This document shows positions 1 through 10,268 of a DNA stretch of 64,000 bases, piece by piece. The DNA comes from Armillaria gallica. Taxonomy: Eukaryota; Basidiomycota; Agaricomycetes; Agaricales; Physalacriaceae. The stretch lies in the NCBI GenBank assembly GCA_037576215.1, contig JBANDB010000009.1, forward strand, positions 1,674,001 to 1,738,000. Reading direction: 5' to 3'. Under the pieces are notes generated by a model. It did no database searches and was not told the origin of the DNA. It was given only the letters and a program-made list of their open reading frames with translations. Position numbers and translations under genes: made by a program. The stretch's first letter is position 1. Each line of letters opens with the position of its first letter.

Positions 1-1219
1 CGGTGCCAATGAACACTGAACACCAACGGACGTCTTTGAAACCGGCTCGGTACCAACGGAAACGTTCTATAAAAGGCGCGGTGTTAGTCCATGCATCAAA
101 GGCGCCAGATATCCGTCCCTACCTTGACCTCATTTACTTATGGCATAGCTTGGATGCCGACGGACGTCCTTGAGGGCTGAACGGCATCGCTGCAGACGCT
201 TCCAGATGGCAGTGATGTCGTATCGACCGATGCCTACAGGTATAACAATGAGAAAATATGATCCAGAAAATGATATACGAAACTGACCTCGAGGTTACCG
301 CCGTGTTCTGAATCTGCCTGTTCCGATGATGAAATATCCTCCGCGACCACCTCGCCCTGTCTAAATCCGACTCCCAGACGTGCCTCAACTATGCTGGTCA
401 CAGCAGACTCGATGACGCAGGATGCCATCGTTCCGAAGCAGCCGCACAAGTAGACGAATAGAGGGTAGAGGGTGTCCAAGACGGCGGAAATTTGCTGAAA
501 GGAAACACTCCGGGCGAGGAAACCCATAGCAAACCTTATCAGGACGATGATGATGATCGTAAAGACCGACACCTGCGCGCATGGGCGAAGGAAGGAAGAA
601 AACCACGGGCGAGAGGTGGGAATGGGGATGGACTGGAGGAATGGATGATGGGATGACTGGGATGTTTGCTTGAAGACCATAGCAAGTGAGGCGACCACGA
701 CGACCACGAACGCGGACAGCTCCAGCGACTTGAATACCCTCAGGTTGGACTGAGCCCGGGCGACCCTGAACGATGACCGTGTTGGCTCGTGTACGACAGA
801 AGCCGATCTGGGAGTGCCGTCGACAGGCGTCGTCGCTGCAGGTGTTACCTGGTCAACGGCGACCGTGTTAACCGTCTCAATAACAGCGGGTTCCAGCACC
901 TGCCCGATGATACCTTGGGGGCAGCATCGCCCACGGCGATTTCTACCTCGTCGGGAAGGCGGGATGGGCTGTCAAGGTTGACGGTCACAAAGACGATGGA
1001 CTCGAGGAGCCTGCTGACCACGCCTGGGGCGATTACGCTGCATACAGAAAGGTTGAGGCCGTCGTTGGTATCGGCAGGCACCATGTGGTCGAACATGTCC
1101 ACAGGGACAGGCGCCTCCCACCTCCGACTGACGTCGGTGGAGGGAATCGATGCCTGATATGCCGAGTATCCCAGCACATAGAGAAAGGTGCTCAGCGAGA
1201 AGCTCGAGCAAGGAAACAT
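1..1219 (-). pseudogene. Gene A copy 1: membrane protein gene, partial and frameshifted
   Basis: The 5' end of gene A, whose function I do not recognise. The start ATG is at 1217-1219, with the same hydrophobic N-terminus (MFPCSSFSLS) as copies 2 and 3. By comparison with copy 3, exon 1 is 288-1219, exon 2 is 123-233, and exon 3 runs from 66 off the left edge. Three things are odd. Relative to copy 2 one base is missing near 916-925, which throws exon 1 out of frame about two thirds of the way through the region before the membrane segments. Exon 2 has an in-frame TAA where copy 3 has a Glu codon, and copy 2 shares that stop. The first intron starts GTCAGT instead of GTGAGT. The single-base loss could be a sequencing error, but the shared stop is independent evidence that the copy is broken. 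Confidence 0.75.
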
Positions 1220-1274
1220 TTTGGTGGTTTGGGTTCAACTTCGAGTAATGGTGGTTTTCCCGATCCATGGCTGG

Positions 1275-1281
1275 TTATATA
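1275..1281 (-). promoter_or_regulatory. Putative TATA box of gene A1
   Basis: TATATAA on the minus strand, 56 bp upstream of the A1 ATG. The same box in the same sequence context (TATATAACCAGCC) lies 55-65 bp upstream of the ATG in all five copies, although surrounding sequence has diverged. Confidence 0.5.
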
Positions 1282-1463
1282 CCCCCGATCTTCCCTCTAT
1301 CGTTAACTGCTCCGAGACCGACGCGTCGAAGGGTTCCACGCGTCCTAGAGAGTAGAAAAGAAATGTGATGAAAGGCGGGAGATGAAATGATAGGTCGGAA
1401 TTGAACCCGTGAAAAACGGACACGCGCTGAACGTGTTACTCATGTATTTGAGACGATTAGATA

Positions 1464-2720
1464 TCACAGTGTTTCGATCACGTCCTCAAATCGGGCCAAG
1501 GCGTGTTTGTAAAAGTAGGGCAATTTTCTTCTAGGCGTCGGGTCGATGAGCCAGATATCCTAGGCAGCACGTTCACCGTCTGGTGGGAGAATGGCCGGCA
1601 TCACATCGATACCCTATTGACATCCGACCGTCGACGGTGTATGTCGCTCCCACTTAAAGTATTAGAGATGTGCCTACCTGATGTAATATCGTCAATCTTC
1701 GTCAAGGACAACCCTCGTCACGTCTGGCTCCAGGGCATGGCGGTTTACCTCTGATAGCCAAAATTCTCATGTTCCCAAGTGCAGTATTCCTGGAAAACGG
1801 AGGAATTAGAAGATTTACGGCGCATATTGTACAAGCTTACCTCGCAATGCTAGGATCCTGGGACGTCGCCATTTGGCAAAGAGATCTTAACAGAGACCTC
1901 TGCTTCTTTCCACGTCGAGGCCCAATCTTTCCATCAGATTCTTCAAGCACCGCTTTACTTGCTGGAAATCCTTTAGGGTAGGCCGCCCTTCGTCAGCTTT
2001 GATACTCTTCCAGTGGACAGCCTTTTCGTCATATCCTGGAGATCTTCAATTTCCTTATCCTCGTCGATCTCCTCTGGTCCTGCCGTAACGTCTCAAGACT
2101 GGGAGGCTAGTGAGCTGTAATAATCTTTTCAATCGCTGCGACGCCACCGCGGGTTCATACATCGACGGCCCATGAAAGAGGTTCGAGGCTATATCATGGA
2201 CAATCGATTCACCGAGAGACATTCTGGTGTATGATATCCTCGATAATTAGACCTGTAAGAGGAACACGATAAGAAGGATGACCTTGTGAAGGTATATTGG
2301 AAAATAGGCTCACCTTTGTCAGAAGTTTCTCAATTTTTACTTGTTGAGTCACACCATTGAAGTCAAACCTCTCAAGGAATTCTCGGGCTAACTACAAAGA
2401 CGTGATTTCGACAAGAGAAGGTCGTGAGAAGGCCGAGTCGGTTCCCAAGTATTGGTGCCACGGAGACGCGAACGGTTCCCAGCAGACCTTGGTCCTGTAA
2501 CTCCTGTAACATTGATGATATAACTAAGCATTTCTGGGTACCCCGCGTGCAAAAAAAGCCGGTAGAGTTCTGGTGGATCTAAGCACAGCGGCTGCCCAGG
2601 AGGAGAGAAAAGGAGTTCAATCTGAACATAACATTGCTCTTCCGTTTGCGATGGGTGAAGCGGCAGGCAAGTGAGCGTCGGGAAAGAAAAAACATAGTGG
2701 CTGTGCCATACATCCGGCAA
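1464..2720 (-). pseudogene. Gene C relic, unit 1
   Basis: A degenerate multi-exon gene that I cannot name. Its 3' exon reads ...FYKHALARFEDVIETL and stops at 1464-1466, and this C-terminus is retained in units 1, 2, 3 and 5. Further upstream a coding-like exon at about 2314-2387 (REFLERFDFNGVTQQ... ending in LLTK before GTGAGC) is conserved in frame with unit 2. Another coding-like block near 1890-2005 (KADEGRPTLKDFQQ) is also shared. Between these blocks the frame is broken by indels, and one block (LIIEDI, about 2199-2250) is frameshifted against unit 5. Several blocks keep amino-acid similarity between copies while the whole cannot be joined, so I call it a pseudogene in every unit. Confidence 0.5.
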
Positions 2721-2731
2721 CTTGAATTTTG

Positions 2732-2860
2732 ATGCCCGGTCCCTCACCAACTACCCACGATGAGCTCGTCTAGATGTAAGTGCACCCTTGTCTCGTACCG
2801 ACTGAGTCTAATCCGCCGATAGTCTCGTTCCAAAATGCCGCCAACACGAAGCTCAGGATT
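2732..2860 (+). pseudogene. BTB/POZ gene relic, unit 1 (5' end only)
   Basis: Matches the start of the intact BTB gene at 51411: the ATGCCCGGTCC start context, a GTAAGTGCA donor and the beginning of exon 2, after which similarity is lost. Exon 1 has an in-frame TAG before the donor. The POZ core is missing, so no BTB protein can be made. Confidence 0.65.
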
Positions 2861-5855
2861 CTCAACGCAGCAGCGACGTCTCACCAAGCGTTACGGCACC
2901 TTTTTTGAAAGCGCGTACAGGCGGTCTAATATCTGCGCGAAATTCCTTGGCAAGTAATCGTATCTAGTCTGTTAACCATATTTCCGCCATTCCATGATCA
3001 TGATTTCGTTTGGGTGCGAATCTATGGTGGCAAGCGAAGCCCCAGCTGCAGATTTCCTCCGGATAGCTTCTTCGATCCCTTGGTTGCAATTAATTGCTAT
3101 ATCATACAAGGTCTAGTACAACGGGTCACTCTCGCTATCGATACCGCTCACGCTCGATCCTGAAGCCTCGATCTCGGTTACGGCTGTCTCTAGTTACGCG
3201 TACCCGGAATTCCGTTGGACGCATCACGATCACATATCGGCGATGCTTAACCGTATCAGTCAAGGTGCTAATTCATCCAGGATATATGGCGATGAGCCTT
3301 TCGGCAGCGCTTGCTGCGTTGTTCGAGCTTCATAATGTCAAGTCTGCTTTGTGAAATGCACAATATCTGTGGTATTGTCGCTCAGGTTGAGTTTCTGCCT
3401 ACTGTATCATTCACGTAAATCAGACCATGGCTGCATGCTTTGTTTCATCTCCTCTAGGAATAAGGATATTTTCCAGTCGTGAGCATTGTTCTAATACTTA
3501 CATTCCATTCTAGGTTTTGCCTTGGTAAATTAATGTCGCCTGATACTCCGGCTTGTCGATATCGCCAGAGTGTAGCGATGCCTGTAACAGTAACGATGTT
3601 CGTTCGTGTGCCGCCTCTCTGCTTCGGCGGTGAAAAGGAGTATTCAGTTAACGCCACACCATGCTATGGTCGTTGTCGAGGTTTGATCAGTATCCAGCTG
3701 AGTCCTTCGCAGATTCGCCTGCTCCGTACGCTAATGGCAGTTTATGCCACCGAGATGGAAAATATCGGTCAGTTCAGTAGACCACTTCCGTTCAACTTCT
3801 TTTCATTTGATATCCTAGAAATGGGAAATGCAATGATAGACGCTGCAACTGATTAATCGAAAGCAACGCCTTGCCCTCGCCGACGCTGTTTTGTGCGCCA
3901 CTGAGAAGATTTCCATCACACATCTGTACTGAACAAGGGTTGTGGTCAGGGAAACCCGTGTACGAAATCTTCTCTGCACCTCACGGCCCATCTATGCCGC
4001 ACACCCTGACGTTCCTCTCGATGATCGGAACCAGAGGTGGCCAGTCTATCTACGTGAGTGTTTAAACGCCCGCTTCCGGTTTTGCTTTCACGACGTTCTG
4101 GATTAATAATTGATCTGATCTACGACCGCGACATCGTCTGAATCATTTCTCGTCTACGCAACATCTGGACTAGACAATACCAAGACAATACTACGCGTCA
4201 TAATACTCACGTAGCCCGAGCCACCGCTGTTCAAAACCATAGTTGCTATAAGACGTCTTCACTACGGGCGCTTACCCGCTGTTGATATGCTGGTATAGTG
4301 TGCCTATCAAGCCATCGCCACAAGCGTTTCACTGATCTTCAGATTTAGATTTGTATCGCTTCCCTGACCTCGTATCTCTGCACTTCATTTCCACTCGCCC
4401 TACGCTCGACCTATCTATGTCTTCTAATCTAGGACTTGAACTATCGTACTTTTTTTTATACCTGTTCACCGTTCATTTGACCTGGTGTAGTCATCAACAC
4501 CAACACCATCGGATGGTACGACCTACTACTTCCTTCTTGATTTGATCTCTTTCCACTGCCGTAGTTGAGAATCCTTCGGGCCGAAGTCGTTTGTACTCAC
4601 CTGGGCATCATTTATTTGATACACGCCTTGATCTCTCAGTTCTGATTGGCTAGTCTTTATGGCAGCCTGTGGCCATCATCGACCGTTGTAACCAGTGTCT
4701 TGAGCAAATATATTTACACCGGAATGCCATTTTGGGTATAGGCTCACGAAGCTCCTTTTGTCTTCACGCAAGAAATGTTCAATGTATTACAAGGTTTAAA
4801 ATAGAAAACCCGTAAGGGTATTGCGTATTATGAGCCACTCCAAAGATATACTCGTCCCCGCTTGCGGCGTTAGGACTTTTCTTTCTTTCACATCCTTCAC
4901 TAAGATCGACAAGGACATGGTACAGTGTTGGCGACGACCAAACTTCAAGCTGGCGCTTTTCTGCCCTGGTGCATCCTACAGCTTGCCCTTGTCTTGTCTG
5001 TGGCGCTCAGTCTGCTTCTGATCAAGATCCGACTATACGGGGAAGTCTCTATTTCTGCTTGTCCCATGTAGCTTTTTTGGGTCCCGAGTATTGCATACAC
5101 AACTTCTTGGACACTCTTTGGAGCACAGGCGTCTAGTTTCCGTATTCTCAAGGACTTGTAGACTATGGAGAATCGATAGCAACTAGCTGCCAACGGCCTG
5201 TCTCCCATCGTTTAGCTAAGAACTGATACTCCCATCGATCTGTTGCTTTCGGACGAACCACCTCAGTGGGTGGGTACCCGGTACCCATGTCGGGCCGTGA
5301 AACCCCGCGGACGCTTTGAACCAGCCGTCCCTGATTGGCGCCGGTCCAAAACAGCAAAATGGCAACAAATGGAAGTCTTATCTGTATCCTAATTTTTGCC
5401 CTTGCAACTTTTCGAGAGTCATCGGTTCAACACTTATCGACCAATGCCTAGTATGCCCGTTCATATCACTGTATTGAAGGGAACTTCTTTTCAAGTTGTT
5501 CATGAATCAGAGGCACCTGCTTTAAACAAAGACGATTCTGTGAAAGCTTCCAAAGCTCTGGTAACGAATCAGAGGTACTGATTTCAATTCCTTTTGAAGC
5601 CTTCACAATAGCGGGCGGCTTCTTTTTCAATAGCATTGAGTTGGAGGCGTGTACTACATGCACGACAAGTAGCCTTCGCTTTTTCACTATTGATGAAACC
5701 AAACTAGGGGCTCAAGGTTTCCATTGTTGTAGCAGCAAGGAAGTTTCATTAGAAGGTGGACCGTTGTACATTGACTGAGCCGGCGCCCGCCGACATGCCG
5801 CCTTTTCAAGGACACGCTCACTACCTCTGCCCCTGCCTTAGGCCTTAAAGACGAC
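2861..5855. other. Inter-gene spacer, unit 1
   Basis: About 3 kb without a gene I can support. It aligns in blocks with 21051-24310, 31801-35102 and 40240-43904, with many indels and substitutions, and no reading frame is preserved across the copies. Open frames here are short and not shared. The last 100 bp before gene B are best conserved and presumably contain its promoter and leader; the run CTTTAAAGACGA just before the ATG recurs upstream of several gene B copies. Confidence 0.5.
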
Positions 5856-7023
5856 ATGCCCTTCCAATGGTTCGCCCAGCTATTTCATACCCTACTTCGC
5901 CTCATCATGCCGAGAGGCAGCCCAGAGATGCGCGTCTTTTCAAAGGCCACGGACGTAACCAGCGCCAAGTCACTTCTCGTTTCTCTAAAAGAGAACCATC
6001 ATTTCCTCGAAGACGGCCTCGGCAACATCGTCGTTACCCAAGTCGAATACTGCAAATGTAGGAAGGGTAGTGCCTGGGAGCACGAGTTTCTGCTTGTGAC
6101 GTTGAAGGAGTCGGTCGGAGCTAGGCGGACGGCACTGCTCCTGGTGGACCGGATTATGGACGATACGAAGGAATACGCTGGAGGACAGGGTGAACTGCTG
6201 GCTGATATAGCCAAGCATCAGAGGGAGGAAATTATCGACATAGAGGCGACCGACTTGAATTCAAGCTCAGAGCCCGAGTACACTGCTGCGCAACAGTGGG
6301 GCACCCAGAGTCGTATCCAACGCTCTGGCGCCAAGCTCAAGGGAATCAAGAGGGGCAGCCCTCCCGACGCTCTCGACGAGCTCATCATCTTGCCAAACAG
6401 AAATGCTGTCGCAAGAGAGTTGGCGAATTGCCCGTTCGACGTTCTCATGACGATGGACCTCACCCAGTCACAAACCAAGGTCACCCTTGAGCGATTTGCA
6501 CATCTCCTCCAAACTACTTCGAAAAACACTCCGCAGTACCACTTCATCTTTGCGCAGTGTTATTGGTACGCCTACACCATTTGGAGGGTCCTTGAATTGG
6601 AGACGCAGGCCCGTATACGCAGATTTGAGCAGGCTGACCACCAGTGCTCGTATTCCGGAGGACTCGGACGCCTGGTTCTGGGGAAAGGCAAATTTGTGAA
6701 TATTGCGAGGGCCCCAGAGACGGTAAAGGCACGGTGGGAGGAGGAAAGACCTGCCGAGGACCAAGAATGGGCTGAAAGGAGGCAGGTGAGCATTACTGCA
6801 ACTTCAGATAAATAGATCTCTCTGATAGTACCCTTAGGCACTTCATGAAGATGCTCGTCGTGAAGCCGAGGCCCGCCGTGAAGCTGAGGAAGGTCGTCGT
6901 GAAGCTGAGGAAGGTCGTCGTCGTGAGGCTGAAGGTCGCCGTAGAGCAGAGGCTCGTGTTCTCGAGCTTGAAAGAAGGGTGGAAAGTCTCGAGCGCTCTG
7001 CTCCGTCTGCTATTGCAGTCTAA
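5856..7023 (+). CDS. Gene B1: uncharacterised two-exon protein with coiled-coil tail
   Basis: A family I do not recognise by function. Exon 1 is 5856-6785 and exon 2 is 6838-7023, joined by a 52 bp GT-AG intron in phase 0, giving 371 aa. The N-terminus is weakly hydrophobic (MPFQWFAQLFHTLLRLIM). Landmarks kept in all four copies are EMRVFSKA (about 25-32), GLGNI-VTQVEYCKC (about 50-65), PPDALD-LIILPN, MTMDLTQSQ and FAQCYWYAYTIWRVLE (about 230-245). Exon 2 encodes a charged helix built from Glu-Ala-Glu-Gly-Arg-Arg-type repeats, a likely coiled coil, ending ERSAPSAIAV. The start is chosen by alignment with the other copies. No signal peptide or known catalytic motif is seen. The frame is open throughout, unlike the neighbouring gene A1. 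Cellular role unknown. Confidence 0.8.
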
Positions 7024-7163
7024 GTCATCTTGTTTTCTTTTCTGTCTTCCCTTTTGATTGCTGCTATGATTTGCTTTCGTGTTATCCATTGCCATCGGTC
7101 TTGCTGTCGCGTTTAATTGTTTTCGGTCAACTATCTTGTCCGGTTATCTATCTATCTTGCTTT

Positions 7164-7191
7164 CACCGGACTTTGCGCGAAATAGTCGCCG
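7164..7191 (+). repeat. Left terminal inverted repeat of CACTA element
   Basis: Begins CACCGGACTTTG and matches the reverse complement of 14399-14426 with a few mismatches. The motif GTCGCCG lies at the inner edge of both ends. Confidence 0.8.
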
Positions 7192-7521
7192 GACACTATC
7201 CCTTCAAAACAGGCGGTAGTTTACATATAATAGCAGAATAATCCGACAGGTAAATATTGGGCCGTTATATGACCTAATGAAGGCATATTGGGGCGATATT
7301 GTATCAGGCACAGGCCGTATTTCATATCACTGATAATATTTCGGGTACGAATCCAGCAATTGACAGAACAGACTCTAAATTCGAAGTACCGAATACATAG
7401 CATGGGGTGTCGCGTCGTCTCTACGTGTAGTCTACCACCACCACACCACAAACGTACCTGGTTCATCAACGACAACGCGTAACGCGGCGGTGCTCCGTCT
7501 TGGTCGAGACAAACCCATGTA

Positions 7522-10268
7522 ATGGCGCCCTTGGGCACACGACCAACAAACACCGGGAGAGGCAATCGTGCGAGATCCGTGGCAAAACCCCCTCAACGCC
7601 AACAAGCTCGGAGCCCAGGAGGTGAAAATCGTCCAGCAAGCGACTCAAAAGTCAAGCCTCGCATACCGACCAAGAGACCTGCAACTAGTACAGAGAACAA
7701 TGTCAAAAAAAGGCCGAAGAATACGAGGACGGATACTGCACCGATTCCACTGGAGAATGTAACACAATCTGCTTCGTCAAACACCGACTTCCAATTTCTG
7801 GATCCTTACGCTCAGGCTCCAGAGCAATGGGTGCCTCCATTTAGCGTGCAAGAGTCCATGGCCCGCTCTGATAACATCGCAACGTGAGTAGATTGCTGTA
7901 AAACTTCATGATGACTCGCTCATACCTTTTTCTATCCAGGAGAAAAGCCGTTGACCCTAATGCTTATGATATCAGTGGACCAGAAGAGGAATACAACGCC
8001 CATCACACACATTTTACACCAACCGTCATCCAAGAACAGCCCACACAACTGTCGCGACATGTACCCTTGACACCAGATATTGATCCGAGTCTCCGTGCCC
8101 AATCTGCTTCCCAATACCAAATTCCCGTCGCCCGTTCTGCTTCATCCATATCAAACCTGATGGCTCCTGTTAATGTTGACGATAATCCTTTCCATGACTC
8201 TGACGATCCCGCTATAATGAATTTAACCTCCACTTTTATCGAAACGATCACTTACGAAGAATCCGCTGCCAGTCAACCATACAATATAACACCATCAAAG
8301 CCACGGAACACGAAGCTGGTTCCTCAGTCATCGGGACTATTTGCTTCTGGTTCTTTGGATAACGATCGTCATGCTGAGTCTCAGCTTACCCACATCCAGC
8401 TTTCCAATGGCAGAACGCACACACCTGCAGATCCATCAGCTAAATCACATAAAACGCAGCTAAAAGCCCCCCCTCCCACGAAAGCGCCAGCGGATCGGAA
8501 CAAAGAACCCGCTCGCAAATCTGTGTTCAGTGCTTCATCATCGTCTTCTTCACGGACATCGACACCCTTTATTCCAAGTACACCTAGAAACACGTCAGCA
8601 GGTCCATCGACTACTGCTCACAAATCCATCTTCAATACCTCAGCATCCGGGACTTCCTCACGCTCATCGACACCTCTACCGGTCAGTACTCCTAGAAAAG
8701 CATCCTTTTTCTCGAAGCCTGTCACACGAGAAGCAAAACCAACCAACTCACGAGAAGCGACTCCTGGCCATGCTCCGAGACTCATGCTGCCACCACCACC
8801 ACCAGTTCTACAAAGCATCCCCAAAATCCTGACGGATAGGATCATTAAGTTGGAAGGAACTGTCGAACAAGCCATGGCGTCGATTACAGAGTTGCGGCAG
8901 CAGCTGAAACAGAGAGATGAGGAAGTTGCTACGCTCAAGGAACAGCATCAGTATATCGGAAAAGAGCTACAAGACCAGGATAAGCGACTCGAAAGCCTAG
9001 AAAAGCAGTGCTTTAGAGAGAGGAACGAAAATGACGAGGAAGACAAACCAAAAGTGAAGATGCAAGACAACGTGTTCAACGTAAGCCGAATAAATCTCCC
9101 CGCCGGTCTAGACTGATCATCTTCCGCATCTAGACTGGGATGCGTCAAATCATGCTCAAGGCGATGGGACTGGGACTGAAGGCGACCAGCAAGGATGTCA
9201 TGAAGCTTGAGCCAGGCTGTCCTGGCGGAGGATGGGTCACTGATGATGACGAGGAGGAAATCGTCTATCTTCGACCTGATTGGCTGTCGTCATTTGCTGG
9301 AAATTCGCGTTGGCATCAGTGGGCGATCAAGTTTGCCAGGACGAATGGCCCAGTCTACAACACAAATATGTCGAAAAAGTATCTGAAAAAGAAAACCGAT
9401 CAGGAGATCCTGGAGCGCATCGAGGCTAACTTCAGATACTGGAAAGGGAAGATCAACAAAGGTCAGAAGGACCCACCTGAGGAGGATGACAGCGAGACCT
9501 CGGATGCCGAACAAGGTCGCCGGCCGGTGCTACAGGACCTGGATTTGCAGCGCAACCGGCGGTATCAAAGAAAGCTACGGGTAAGTTGCTATATGATCAA
9601 CTTGAATCGAAGGAAGTCATTGAATGAACCATACAGAAACATGCTGAACGCTGTGACGCCCGATCTAAACTTGACGCTGATTCACCAGAGCTAGACTTCT
9701 TCTATTCACCAGCATACCAGTCGACAGATGAGTCTGATCTAGATGATGCAATCGACACAGATACGGACACTGAGGAGAACACGGTGCCAGCACGGCGTGC
9801 CAAAAGACCATGGATATCACGTCCACCATTATATCGAGGGGTTGTAGTGAGTGAAGGTTTAACGTAATCGATGATTGGACATTGATTTCCTGTTTTGCAT
9901 AGCTGCAAGCGTATATTGACAAGCTTGATGTGGTGGTTATGGCAAACAGGAAAGTGGCGGAGAAAGAGAATCGAGGGAAGGCAGGTCCACACCCTCGTAA
10001 ACCTGGTTTGCAGAAGGATACGCAGCTGCCAAGGTTCAAGCAGGGACGACCAGAGCATATGAAGATACCAAGAGATGCTTTAGATCCATCATGGTTACAA
10101 GCACATGATGAGCAAGACACAGAATTAAGGATTCGAAGATGCGAAGAACAGGCAGAAGAGCAAGAGACAGCTGACGTCGAAGAGATAGACAGAGAAGGTC
10201 TGGAAGGAGAGCCTCAAGGTGATGGCCGCCGTGAGGTAGAAAGTGATCATGATGACTTGTATGCTTAA
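7522..10268 (+). CDS. CACTA element accessory protein (second ORF)
   Basis: Five exons joined by short GT-AG introns: 7522-7883, 7940-9080, 9134-9580, 9637-9846 and 9903-10268. Together they encode about 841 aa with no stop. The N-terminal half is Ser/Thr/Pro-rich and low complexity, with repeated SSSSSRTSTP-like runs. A coiled coil follows at about 430-490 (heptads around TELRQQLKQRDEEVATLKEQ). A more conserved-looking block spans about 500-650 with Trp-rich motifs (PGGGWVTDDDEEE, RPDWLSSFAG). The C-terminus is acidic. Its place beside a Tnp2 transposase suggests the TnpA-like partner of a CACTA element, but I see no named domain. Its TAA at 10266-10268 overlaps the transposase stop on the other strand. 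Confidence 0.72.

Noticed and set aside
1380..1440. tRNA-like B box on the minus strand (GGGTTCAATTCC), repeated upstream of gene A in several units
   Set aside because: No A box, acceptor stem or anticodon arm can be drawn around it; it is part of the conserved gene A upstream region.
3479..3856. 125-codon frame in the unit 1 spacer
   Set aside because: The aligned region in units 2, 3 and 4 does not keep the frame, start or stop.
6218..6547. Antisense open frame over gene B, present at the matching place in all four copies
   Set aside because: Its persistence follows from codon bias and conservation of the sense strand; no start context or splice signals support it.
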